From the NCBI GenBank assembly GCA_964483155.1, contig CAZAAC010000003.1, forward strand, positions 29,632 to 93,631: a stretch of DNA of 64,000 nucleotides, in the 5' to 3' direction. How positions within the stretch are numbered: position 1 is the first letter of the stretch; every line of letters begins with the position of its first letter. The position numbers and the translations under genes were made by a program. This document shows positions 53,667 to 62,765 of the stretch, piece by piece. The stretch is from JAAYYM01 sp964483155. Its GTDB lineage: Bacteria > Bacillota > Clostridia > Lachnospirales > Lachnospiraceae. The notes below the pieces were generated by a model, which worked only from the letters and a program-made list of their open reading frames with translations, was not told the origin of the DNA and searched no databases.

Positions 53667-54604
53667 TCTGCTTCCCCCTTCATACTTTTTTTACATAATT
53701 CCGAACCCCTTGGTACTACGAAATTCATCCCCTGTTCTGCCAGCTCACATACTAATTTATTATGATATAATATATCTCCGTCGCTATTAATCATAATTTC
53801 CTTTTCATCTTTTCGCCTGACCGAAACTTTTTTAGCACTCTTAACAATAATATCATTTTCTAATAGCTCTAATTCACCATGCTGAAAATGCTTCATGATG
53901 CTCAGCAATTTTATATTGGCAATCTTCTTTAAAAGCATAACCTCCATTTTTCCGTCTACAGGCGAAGCATTTTTAAATGGACAATAAACACCCCCCATGA
54001 CCAAGCCATTTCCTACATATACCATGCCATAATCACCACTATAATCTTCGCCATCGATTTCAATTATATATGATACGGAAGGATTCCATAAGAAAGTAGC
54101 TAAAAAAGCAAGCGAATAAATGAAATTTGAATTTACTGACATCAATAGTTTCATATGCAAGGAAGACTTTTCCACACGTGCTGCCATCCCCATTGAAATA
54201 AAAATTGCAGCGCTAAACCCTTCACACTTAATATAGTCCATTGGCATAACGGCACCACGAATCAGGTTATCCATATTATAAAAATACTTCCGGCTTCTCC
54301 CAAATACCTTTATAAAATCATTTGTTGACCCACAAGGGAAATGAGCAACCTCCACCTTACTCATATCTTTAACTCCCGACAATGCATTCATAAAAGTACC
54401 AGACCCACCACATATATAAAAACGCACTAAATCATCTTCAAAAAGTTTTAACATTCTTTCTACGATCTCACGTTCCTGGCCTTTTCCGTCTGTATCAAAT
54501 ACCAGATACTGAAAGTTTTCTTTTCTCGCAAGAAACTTTCTGATAATCTCAGATCGGTCTCGTCCGCCTGCTATAGGATTGATAATAAAAATGTGAATGA
54601 TCAT
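53663..54604 (-). CDS. diacylglycerol-kinase-family protein with altered active-site motif
   Basis: A 313-residue protein of the DagK/YegS/LCB5 lipid kinase fold: N-terminal FIINPIAGGRDRSE, nucleotide loop and FPCGSTNDFIKVFG. The usual GGDGT motif reads GGSGT and the next NE pair reads MN, so the key Asp is lost. It may be inactive or bind a different phosphate donor. The C-terminal beta-sandwich domain is normal (GMVYVGNGLVMGG; SPVDGKMEVMLLKK). Overlaps the hybrid kinase gene by 4 bp and the HD-GYP gene by 4 bp. Its role in a signalling operon is unexplained. Confidence 0.85.
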   Translation of the reverse strand: MIIHIFIINPIAGGRDRSEIIRKFLARKENFQYLVFDTDGKGQEREIVERMLKLFEDDLVRFYICGGSGTFMNALSGVKDMSKVEVAHFPCGSTNDFIKVFGRSRKYFYNMDNLIRGAVMPMDYIKCEGFSAAIFISMGMAARVEKSSLHMKLLMSVNSNFIYSLAFLATFLWNPSVSYIIEIDGEDYSGDYGMVYVGNGLVMGGVYCPFKNASPVDGKMEVMLLKKIANIKLLSIMKHFQHGELELLENDIIVKSAKKVSVRRKDEKEIMINSDGDILYHNKLVCELAEQGMNFVVPRGSELCKKSMKGEAE

Positions 54605-57357
54605 ATAGCATATACCTCCAATGTCGCTAACTGCTGAAGCGCTAATTCAAAATCATACATTTCGATATGCTCCAATATTTCTACTACTACTCTGTCCCCA
54701 TCTTCGCCCAAATCGTATTTTTGCAATTCTCTTGCACAATTAGCAGCTTCTTTAACTTCCCACTCTTCTATCTTAAGCCGAATTTCTGCTGTTTTTTCTG
54801 TTAGCATAGTTTTCGCGATTGGTTTCTTATCAACAACCACCTTTGCTGGTTCCACTCTGTTTAATGCTTCCTTCAGATTATCTATCATAGAAACATATTC
54901 CTCTAAAAACAAGTCATGATGCTCCTGAATATATAATATATTGTTTTCCTTCCCTTGCAGTTCCATAGCTTTTGCATGCTCTGACAGCTGTACTGCGCCA
55001 ATACTCATAGATGAGCTTTTAATACCATGCACTTCTGTCGTATAGTTTTTATAATCAGCTGATTCATAGGCTGTTTGTAATCGCGCAAGGATATCCTTCG
55101 CTGATTTTGTATAGCTTTTAATAACCTCAAGCATGATAGCTTCATTTCCGTCACACCTTGTTAGTGCTTCACTGATCTTAAGATTCTTAACCTGGCTGAA
55201 TACAACTGCAAATTTAGCATTATCACTTTCTGCCTCTTCTGTAAATGCAGTCTCTGCCACTACTTCCTGTGCCACTTCACAAACGGAATCTTTGCTCTGC
55301 TGTTTTGATTCTGGTATCCACTTATGCATAACCTGACCAAGACGCTTAATTTCAATCGGTTTTGACAAAAAATCATCAAACCCATTCAACAAGAACATTT
55401 CCTGTACACCCTTAATTGCATTGGCTGTTAGGGCGACAATTGGTACTTCTTTCATATAACTGTCTTCCGATTCTCTAATACGATGCACTAGTTCAACGCC
55501 ATCCATCCCCGGCATCATATGATCAACAAATAATACATCAAAATTTTTATCATGCGCTAACAAATCTAATGTCTCTTGACCATTTTCCAATGAAACAACC
55601 TCTACATGATACTGTGCCATCAGGCCTTCCGCCACCTTAAGATTTGCCATATTATCATCAATAACCAATACACGTGCTTCAGGTGCATAGAATTTGGATA
55701 TGACGGACTTCTTAAATAAAGTGGCACTCAGGTTTTCCCCACGTAGTAGTGGGATTACCGAATAGATAGAAATAGGCTTATGAATATACTGCACTCTCGT
55801 ATTATCAGAAGTCTGCTGAACAACATCGTTGATATCTGCCATAGCAACCCATGAAATCTTGTCATACTCCTCTACAAGCTGCAAAGCATATTTATGTGCT
55901 GTTGTATAATCAAAAAGTACATATGTATTCTCTTCATTACGCAGTTTTTGTTTTATCTCGTTTACTGTTTCCAACACTGTACATTTTATCTCTAGGGATT
56001 CAAATAGTCTCTGAAGCCCTTCTCTATAATACATATTCTCTTCATATATAAATACTTTTTTGTGTTCTTTGTCCAGCAGAGAATCGCTATATGGTGTATA
56101 GTCTCTTACTCCCTGTTCGATTTCAATCGTAAATATAGAACCCACGCCGTATTCGCTCTCAAGATTAATTGTTCCATTCATTTTTTTGACAAGTTGAGAA
56201 GTAATTGCAAGCCCTAGTCCAGTACCTTCTATGTTTTTGTTTCTCTCCATATCAAGTTGCATAAAAGCTGAAAATAACTTTGGCTTATCCTCATCTCTAA
56301 TTCCAATACCTGTATCAATAACTTTGATCTGAATCATAATTTTATCGGGATGTTCTGACATTCTGTAATCAAGCGAAAGGAGAATCCTACCTGTTTGTGT
56401 AAATTTTACAGCATTTGTCAAAATGTTCAATACAATCTGTTTGATACGTATCTCATCTCCGAAAAGAAGTACTGGCATATTGGGATTCATTTCCACAATA
56501 AACGCAATATCTTTGTCCCCAATTCTTGTATTGACCACATTTTGGATGTCATTCATCTGTGATATGATATTATATTCCTGCTCCACCATCTCCATTTTTC
56601 CAGCTTCAATCTTAGAAAAATCCAATATATCATTAATAATATTCAGTAAATTGTCTGATGCATTTTTTATAGTATTAACATATTCAGCCCCAAGTGGTGT
56701 GAGTGATGTCTGCATTAATAATTCTGACATACCACAAATTGCATTCATAGGTGTTCTGATTTCGTGGCTCATATTAGCAAGAAAATCTGCCTTAGCTTTT
56801 GATGCCGCTTCCGCATCTCTTTTTTTGATTTCAACAACACGAAGCAAATCCTCATTACTTTGTGCTTTCTGCTCAGACATGCGTTCTACTGTCTTATTCC
56901 ACTTAATCAGTACGATTAGAATAATCTGCCCCATAAATAATGCTAAAACCTGAAGTAAAAACTCTTCTGTTAGTTTTTTAGGGCTTATCATAACGTAAGA
57001 AAGATATAATATGCCTGTATAAGTTAATAAAAATCCATTTACAGCAATGCATTGGTATAAAGAAACTAGACAGGCAATCATTAATATTGCAATCTGCAAA
57101 AAATAACTTGAACCTATCATGTAACTATAAAGTGTCAATGCAATTGACAAAAATAAGGAAAGTGCAAGTCCCTGAACCTTAGTGGATACTTTATGATGAT
57201 AAGTCAATACGATTAAAATCATTGTAGAAACAAACATTACAATAGATACAAAAACAGATATTTTTACTTGTTTTTGTATTAAAAAAATATATATCATTAC
57301 AGAAATATAAATGAGTAATATGAACTTTTCGACAAATTTTCTTCGTTTCTCAACCAT
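54601..57357 (-). CDS. hybrid sensor histidine kinase (HK, two receiver domains, HPt)
   Basis: A 918-residue membrane kinase. About six N-terminal helices (residues 10-155) without a large external sensor; HisKA with His198 in FLANMSHEIRTPMNAICGMS; HATPase (NAVKFTQTGRILL; GTGLGLAITSQLV); a first receiver-like domain that is degenerate (KVFIYEENMYYREG, Asp in VLFDYTTA); a second, canonical receiver (VLVIDDNMANLKV; VLFVDHMMPGMDG; LSKPIE); and an HPt domain with VHGIKSSSMSIGA. It likely passes phosphate to the HD-GYP regulator encoded two genes on. The three genes overlap by 4 bp each. Confidence 0.92.
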   Translation of the reverse strand: MVEKRRKFVEKFILLIYISVMIYIFLIQKQVKISVFVSIVMFVSTMILIVLTYHHKVSTKVQGLALSLFLSIALTLYSYMIGSSYFLQIAILMIACLVSLYQCIAVNGFLLTYTGILYLSYVMISPKKLTEEFLLQVLALFMGQIILIVLIKWNKTVERMSEQKAQSNEDLLRVVEIKKRDAEAASKAKADFLANMSHEIRTPMNAICGMSELLMQTSLTPLGAEYVNTIKNASDNLLNIINDILDFSKIEAGKMEMVEQEYNIISQMNDIQNVVNTRIGDKDIAFIVEMNPNMPVLLFGDEIRIKQIVLNILTNAVKFTQTGRILLSLDYRMSEHPDKIMIQIKVIDTGIGIRDEDKPKLFSAFMQLDMERNKNIEGTGLGLAITSQLVKKMNGTINLESEYGVGSIFTIEIEQGVRDYTPYSDSLLDKEHKKVFIYEENMYYREGLQRLFESLEIKCTVLETVNEIKQKLRNEENTYVLFDYTTAHKYALQLVEEYDKISWVAMADINDVVQQTSDNTRVQYIHKPISIYSVIPLLRGENLSATLFKKSVISKFYAPEARVLVIDDNMANLKVAEGLMAQYHVEVVSLENGQETLDLLAHDKNFDVLFVDHMMPGMDGVELVHRIRESEDSYMKEVPIVALTANAIKGVQEMFLLNGFDDFLSKPIEIKRLGQVMHKWIPESKQQSKDSVCEVAQEVVAETAFTEEAESDNAKFAVVFSQVKNLKISEALTRCDGNEAIMLEVIKSYTKSAKDILARLQTAYESADYKNYTTEVHGIKSSSMSIGAVQLSEHAKAMELQGKENNILYIQEHHDLFLEEYVSMIDNLKEALNRVEPAKVVVDKKPIAKTMLTEKTAEIRLKIEEWEVKEAANCARELQKYDLGEDGDRVVVEILEHIEMYDFELALQQLATLEVYAI

Positions 57358-57367
57358 AATATTAGCT

Positions 57368-59158
57368 CTATTCTTCCTTGATATCCAACTTAATTTTCAA
57401 TTCATCAAGTTGCACGTCAGCAACCACGTCAGGCGCATTTGTCATCAGACAAGACGCATCCTTTACTTTTGGGAATGCAATCACTTCGCGAATACTGTCC
57501 GCCCTCACCATAAGCATGATCAGGCGATCAAGGCCAAATGCCATACCAGCATGAGGAGGTACTCCATATTTAAATGCATCCAGTAAAAAGCCAAACTGCA
57601 TATAGGCATCTTCTTTAGAAAACCCAAGTTTCTCAAGCATCATTTCCTGCACATCGTTTTGATGTATTCTGACACTTCCTCCACCTAATTCTGTTCCATT
57701 TAAAACAATATCATATGCCTTGGCACGTGCTTTCCCTGGATCAGATGCAATCAATTCCATATCCTCTTCCATTGGCATCGTAAATGGATGGTGCATTGCT
57801 TTATACCTTCCCTCTTCCTCACTCCATTCAAATAATGGGAATTCCGTTACCCACAGAAAGCGAAAGGCCTCTTTATCTATCAAATCAAGTTGCTTCGCAA
57901 TTTCAACTCTTAAGTTTCCAAGTACATCCCATACGATTTTATTCTTGTCTGCTGCAAACAACAATAAGTCTCCAGCCTCACCCTTCATTGCATTTACAAG
58001 TACTTCTAATTCCTTCTCTGTCATAAACTTAGCAAAAGAAGACTTATAGGAGCCATCAGGCATTATTGAAAGATAAGCAAGCCCTTTTGCCTTAAATCCT
58101 TTTGCAAATTCCACGAGGGCATCTATTTTCTTTCTTGGCATCTCGGCCTGTCCTTTAACATTAATACCACGCACAGAACCACCAATTTCTAGTGCACCTG
58201 TAAAAACACTAAACCCACAATCCTTAATACGTTCGGACACGTCCTGTAGTTCCATTCCGAAGCGTAAATCTGGCTTATCTGAGCCATAACGATCCATTGC
58301 TTCCTGCCATGTCATACGCCTAATTGGTAATGTCACATCTACATTAAGAACCTCTTTAAATATCTTCTGAATCACACCCTCATTTACTTCGATAACATCA
58401 TCAACGTCAACAAATGACATTTCCAAATCCACCTGCGTAAACTCAGGTTGTCTGTCTGCACGCAAATCCTCATCACGGAAGCACTTTGCTACCTGCATAT
58501 ATCTGTCAAATCCTGAACACATCAATAATTGCTTTAGCAACTGTGGTGATTGCGGTAAAGCATAAAAGGTTCCCGGATGCACACGACTTGGAACAAGATA
58601 GTCTCTTGCACCCTCAGGTGTGCTTTTTGCAAGTATAGGTGTCTCTATCTCTAAAAAGCCATTTTCAATATAATATTCTCGCATTTTCATTGCAATTTCG
58701 CTTCGCAACATTATATTCTTTTGTAAATCTGGTCTACGTAAATCTAAATATCGATACTTCAGCCTTAATTCTTCCTTTGTCTTGCTCCCGTTTTCAATGG
58801 GAAACGGTGGAGTCTCAGCTTCTGATAAAATGCGAAGTCCTGTGGCTCTTATTTCAATATCGCCCGTTATTAAATTTTCATTTGCTGCACCTGCTCTTTT
58901 TTCCACTTTGCCTGTCACTGCAATAACAAACTCACTACGAAGTCTTTCAGCCTTTGTAAACCCTTCTATTCCGATATCACTTTCTTCAAATATAATTTGC
59001 AAAAGTCCAGATCTGTCTCTCAAATCTAGAAAAATAATTCCGCCTTTATTCCTTGCTTTCTGTACCCAACCCATAACCGTTACATTTTCCCCTATGTTAC
59101 TTTGAGATACTTCTGCACATCTATGAGTTCTTTTTAATCCCTTCATCGACTCTGCCAT
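57368..59158 (-). CDS. aspS: aspartyl-tRNA synthetase
   Basis: A 596-residue class II synthetase. The OB-fold anticodon domain begins VTVMGWVQKARNKGGIIFLD. Motif 2 region has CFRDEDLRADRQPEFTQVDL, and motif 3 GMAFGLDRLIMLM. The GAD insert of bacterial AspRS is present (residues about 295-420). The ATG at 59158 has AGGAGAG about 9 nt upstream; the frame start at 59182 has none. It follows hisS. Confidence 0.96.
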   Translation of the reverse strand: MAESMKGLKRTHRCAEVSQSNIGENVTVMGWVQKARNKGGIIFLDLRDRSGLLQIIFEESDIGIEGFTKAERLRSEFVIAVTGKVEKRAGAANENLITGDIEIRATGLRILSEAETPPFPIENGSKTKEELRLKYRYLDLRRPDLQKNIMLRSEIAMKMREYYIENGFLEIETPILAKSTPEGARDYLVPSRVHPGTFYALPQSPQLLKQLLMCSGFDRYMQVAKCFRDEDLRADRQPEFTQVDLEMSFVDVDDVIEVNEGVIQKIFKEVLNVDVTLPIRRMTWQEAMDRYGSDKPDLRFGMELQDVSERIKDCGFSVFTGALEIGGSVRGINVKGQAEMPRKKIDALVEFAKGFKAKGLAYLSIMPDGSYKSSFAKFMTEKELEVLVNAMKGEAGDLLLFAADKNKIVWDVLGNLRVEIAKQLDLIDKEAFRFLWVTEFPLFEWSEEEGRYKAMHHPFTMPMEEDMELIASDPGKARAKAYDIVLNGTELGGGSVRIHQNDVQEMMLEKLGFSKEDAYMQFGFLLDAFKYGVPPHAGMAFGLDRLIMLMVRADSIREVIAFPKVKDASCLMTNAPDVVADVQLDELKIKLDIKEE

Positions 59159-59181
59159 AACACATACTCTCCTTATTGGCA

Positions 59182-59208
59182 ATAAAGCGAATTAAACATT
59201 CGCTTTAT
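59182..59208 (-). other. hairpin in the hisS-aspS intergenic region
   Basis: A perfect 10-bp stem (ATAAAGCGAA / TTCGCTTTAT) with a 7-nt loop, ending 23 bp before the aspS start. No T-run follows, so it is more likely an mRNA structure near the start of aspS than a terminator. A TATAAT just upstream (minus strand, around 59220) may give aspS its own promoter. Confidence 0.5.
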
Positions 59209-59287
59209 CACTTATTTATTATAATATTCTGGTTTCTATCTTTACAGTTACTTTTGTCACATTTTATGCTAACATATGACTAAAATA

Positions 59288-60571
59288 CTATTGATTCAAT
59301 TTTGAATTATAAAAATCTTTGATATTCTCAGGTCTATAGCCTTCTTCCATTAATTGTTCCTTCTGAAACTTTTTGTTTTTATTCATTTGTGATACTAATA
59401 CCTGCAAACCCTTTTTTCGTTCAGCAGTCGCTTCAGCCATCACTTCACATATACGTTCGACACTTGCACCCTTCTCGATCAAAAATGCCCTTTTCTCAGC
59501 CATATCCGGAATCTTAAAGTCTCGATCTAAAAGAATCGTTATAATTCTTTCAAATCCAATTGAAAACCCACACGCTGGTGTCTGATTTCCCGTAAACTTG
59601 CCAATCATCTCATCATAGCGTCCACCACCGGCTACGCTGCTCTTAAATTCTTCCATCTCTATCTCAAAAATTGTTCCTGTATAATACGACATTCCTCGAA
59701 CAAGCGTTGGATCAAACAAGATTTTAAAGGAACCTGACATGGTCTTTTGAAGGCTGTCTATTATCATTGCCAGACTTTCAGAAGCAGCTTCATCTAAATA
59801 ATTGCCCAATGTATTCTGCAAATAAATAAGTCCCGACAAGTCTCCTGTTTCAGAATTATTAGAAAGCATTTCAAACAGCTTTAGATACTTTGTAACAGCA
59901 ATTTCCGAAAAACCACTTTCATGTAATTCATTTGCAACACCCTCTAACCCTATCTTGTCCATCTTATCTAAAATAATAAAAACCAATTCAAATTTATCTT
60001 GCTCAAAACCACTATAGGCGGCCATAGCTTTTAAGATTTTTCTATCGTTAATACGTACCGTAAAATCCTTGAAATCCAATTTTCCAAGTAATGTAGTCGT
60101 TGCCATGATCAGTTCGATTTCTGCTAACGGGCTTGCATCTCCCAATATATCAATATCACACTGCACAAATTGGCGAAATCTTCCCTTCTGAGGTCTGTCT
60201 GCGCGCCATACGCTTCCCACCTGCAAAGATTTAAAGGGCGACGGCAACTCATTGGCATGATTCGCATAATATCTCGCAAGTGGCACTGTCAAATCATAAC
60301 GCAATCCGCTATCCACCAAATCTTCTTCTTGCATAGCCGTATCGAAATTCAACTTCTCGCCCCTCTTTAATATTTTAAAAATCAGCTTCTCATTTTCTCC
60401 ACCCTGCTTACTGCAAAGATTTTCAATATGCTCCACGCATGGCGTCTCAATTGGAGAAAATCCAAAACTGCGATAAGTATCCTTTATCATTTCCATTACA
60501 TAATCCCGAATCTGCATTTCTTTTGGTAGTATGTCCTTCATCCCGGTAACCGGCTTCTTACTAAGTACCAT
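59288..60571 (-). CDS. hisS: histidyl-tRNA synthetase
   Basis: A 427-residue class II synthetase. Motif 1 region GMKDILPKEMQIRDYVMEMI; motif 2 VGSVWRADRPQKGRFRQFVQ; HisRS-specific LVRGMSYYTGTIFEIEM and the motif 3 GFSIGFERIITILL. The C-terminal anticodon domain is complete but somewhat degenerate (ERKKGLQVLVSQMNKNKKFQ). The order hemZ, hisS, aspS is conserved in related clostridia. No T-box leader is visible because the gap to hemZ is only 36 bp. Confidence 0.95.
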   Translation of the reverse strand: MVLSKKPVTGMKDILPKEMQIRDYVMEMIKDTYRSFGFSPIETPCVEHIENLCSKQGGENEKLIFKILKRGEKLNFDTAMQEEDLVDSGLRYDLTVPLARYYANHANELPSPFKSLQVGSVWRADRPQKGRFRQFVQCDIDILGDASPLAEIELIMATTTLLGKLDFKDFTVRINDRKILKAMAAYSGFEQDKFELVFIILDKMDKIGLEGVANELHESGFSEIAVTKYLKLFEMLSNNSETGDLSGLIYLQNTLGNYLDEAASESLAMIIDSLQKTMSGSFKILFDPTLVRGMSYYTGTIFEIEMEEFKSSVAGGGRYDEMIGKFTGNQTPACGFSIGFERIITILLDRDFKIPDMAEKRAFLIEKGASVERICEVMAEATAERKKGLQVLVSQMNKNKKFQKEQLMEEGYRPENIKDFYNSKLNQ

Positions 60572-60607
60572 TCTAATTCTCCTTACATTTTCTATCTTAA
60601 TCTAAAA

Positions 60608-62101
60608 TCATCTAAATAGTATATCATAAAACTTTCGCTTTTTGTCGATAATTTCATCAATTTTTTCGATATATAATCCTGCCTCTTTAATCGTATCACA
60701 TCGTTCGATTCTTCCATCCGGTAATACTACTTTCGAAATTGTTCCTGCCCCGATTGCAGCAATCGATTGCTTCTCCTCCATAATCACAATATTGTATATG
60801 CCATATTTACCTTCCTTTGCATATCCTACATTTTCAAAATTTCCGGCCATATTCTTCTGACGATATAAGTAATAGGGTAGCATGTCAAGATCCTGTGCCG
60901 CCTTTGCCACAATATCCATCATCTCAGGTGTATTGATACTCTTACTATCAGGATTTTTCTCTAACCACTGATGCATACCGGCAGCTCGCTTAATAGCCAT
61001 TGCGTGCACTGTAATACTATCAGGACTAAGTTCCTTCATTTTTTCCATAGAATAAATGATTTTATCATATGCTCCTATCTTCTGCACCTCACCAGGCAAG
61101 CCTAATATGAAATCCATATTTATATTATGAAATCCAATTTCACGAGCAAGATAAAAGGATTCAATAACATCCGCTATCGAATGTCTTCTCCCTATAATTT
61201 TTAGAGTTTCCTCATTCATGGTTTGTGGATTGATAGATATACGTGTTACACCTTTATCGTATAAGACCTGCAATTTTTCCCGTGTAATACTATCTGGTCT
61301 TCCTGCCTCTACGGTAAATTCTCTCACTGGTCCCTCTTCAAAATCAAGCTTATCCTTTAAATAGGTAAGCAATCTTTCTAGTTGAGATGCGGACAGAGTC
61401 GTCGGCGTTCCACCGCCTATATATACAGTATCTAATACTTTCTCTTTAAATATCTCTGCAATAGTGTCAATTTCTTTTTCAAGTGCACACAAGTATTCAT
61501 CCACTCGATCCGCCCATTTTGCAATAGGATATGAGGTAAAGGAACAATATAAACACGTCGTAGGGCAAAAAGGAATTCCCACATAAAGACTATAACCTCT
61601 ATCTCCATGTAAGTGTGATAAAATATTTCTTTCACGTTCAGCAATATCACAGCACAATTCTATCTTTTCTTCTGCTGTAAAATACGTTTTTCTCATATAG
61701 TCTTTAATCTCTGCTGGAGTTTTTCCCTGCTCTAACATTGACATTGCGATTTTAGTCGGGCGAATCCCTGTTAATGTTCCCCATGGTAATCTTCTGCCAG
61801 TTACACTTGAAAGGAGCTGATATAACTGTTGTTTCAAAACATTTTTTAGTTCTAAACGTATCGTCGAATAAATATCAGTTGTAATTTTATTTATTTCACA
61901 ACCCCTCTCATAATACATTATGAGCAGTTTTCTATTATCTGGTGCATTTCTCGTAGCTTCCTGCGGATACAGAACTTTAAAACCGGAATAGTCTATTCCG
62001 GTTTCCTCAGTTGTTACATGTACATCCTCATCAGGATAAAACGCCTTTACTAAAGAATGTATATCATATTCAAAGTTTGCTTCATTGATTCTGACTTCCA
62101 T
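60608..62101 (-). CDS. hemZ: HemZ-like radical SAM protein (coproporphyrinogen dehydrogenase family)
   Basis: A 497-residue radical SAM protein. An N-terminal domain of about 160 residues is followed by the cluster motif in SLYVGIPFCPTTCLYCSFTS (CxxxCxxC), then VYIGGGTPTTLSASQLERLL and FTVEAGRPDSITREKL, the HemN/HemZ pattern. The family is annotated as oxygen-independent coproporphyrinogen III oxidase-like; actual activity differs among members and the rest of a haem pathway is not visible here. It sits 31 bp after the MBL hydrolase gene in a conserved operon. Confidence 0.9.
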   Translation of the reverse strand: MEVRINEANFEYDIHSLVKAFYPDEDVHVTTEETGIDYSGFKVLYPQEATRNAPDNRKLLIMYYERGCEINKITTDIYSTIRLELKNVLKQQLYQLLSSVTGRRLPWGTLTGIRPTKIAMSMLEQGKTPAEIKDYMRKTYFTAEEKIELCCDIAERERNILSHLHGDRGYSLYVGIPFCPTTCLYCSFTSYPIAKWADRVDEYLCALEKEIDTIAEIFKEKVLDTVYIGGGTPTTLSASQLERLLTYLKDKLDFEEGPVREFTVEAGRPDSITREKLQVLYDKGVTRISINPQTMNEETLKIIGRRHSIADVIESFYLAREIGFHNINMDFILGLPGEVQKIGAYDKIIYSMEKMKELSPDSITVHAMAIKRAAGMHQWLEKNPDSKSINTPEMMDIVAKAAQDLDMLPYYLYRQKNMAGNFENVGYAKEGKYGIYNIVIMEEKQSIAAIGAGTISKVVLPDGRIERCDTIKEAGLYIEKIDEIIDKKRKFYDILFR

Positions 62102-62132
62102 CTATATAAACCTCAACCGTTTACTCTTTTTT

Positions 62133-62762
62133 CTACCAATAGGGGTTGTTTTCACTTTCATATTTTATCGTCGTTTGGTCATCATGCCCCGGGTATACTT
62201 TAACATGTCCTGGAAGAATCGCAAGCTTTTCTTTAATAGAATGCCTAAGCGCTCCTGTGCTACTTGTAGGAAGATCCGTACGTCCTACTGAACCTAGAAA
62301 TAACGTATCCCCGCTAAACAAGATTCCATCCTCTTCAAAATAATAGCAGCAGCTCCCTTTCGTATGTCCTGGTGTATGAATCAATCTGCTTTTCATACCC
62401 TCGATCTCTATACTTTCTCCATCCGCAATATAATAATCTGGATTAACCGTATGCGCGTGTCCTATTTGATTAGAGCAGTTTAAATGTGCATTTTCACATA
62501 CATCCTTTTCTTCATCACATGCATATATCTTTGCACCTGATAGACTTTGTAATTCTTTCGCCCCCATGATATGGTCAAAATGTCCATGGGTCAAGAAAAT
62601 AGCGCCAACCTCTATCCCGTGCTCCTTCAATTTATGATATATATGTTTGCCATTATCAGCAGGATCTATGACAATTGCCTTATTTCCACCTTCTTTGTAT
62701 ATAAAATAGCAATTTGTGCTCACCATGCCTAGTACCATTCTTCCAACCTTCAGACCTGCCAT
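62133..62762 (-). CDS. MBL-fold metallo-hydrolase, glyoxalase II-like
   Basis: A 209-residue hydrolase. The metal-binding motif is FLTHGHFDHIMGAKEL, with later ligands in HTPGHTKGSCCYYF, FSGDTLF and YPGHDDQTT. It resembles the YcbL/YqgX type of small thioesterase/glyoxalase. It starts 3 bp after the relA stop and precedes hemZ, an order common in Lachnospiraceae. Substrate not known. Confidence 0.92.
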   Translation of the reverse strand: MAGLKVGRMVLGMVSTNCYFIYKEGGNKAIVIDPADNGKHIYHKLKEHGIEVGAIFLTHGHFDHIMGAKELQSLSGAKIYACDEEKDVCENAHLNCSNQIGHAHTVNPDYYIADGESIEIEGMKSRLIHTPGHTKGSCCYYFEEDGILFSGDTLFLGSVGRTDLPTSSTGALRHSIKEKLAILPGHVKVYPGHDDQTTIKYESENNPYW

Positions 62763-62765
62763 CTT

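Noticed and set aside
60572..60607. T-box leader for hisS
   Set aside because: Only 36 bp separate hemZ and hisS; no room for a T-box.
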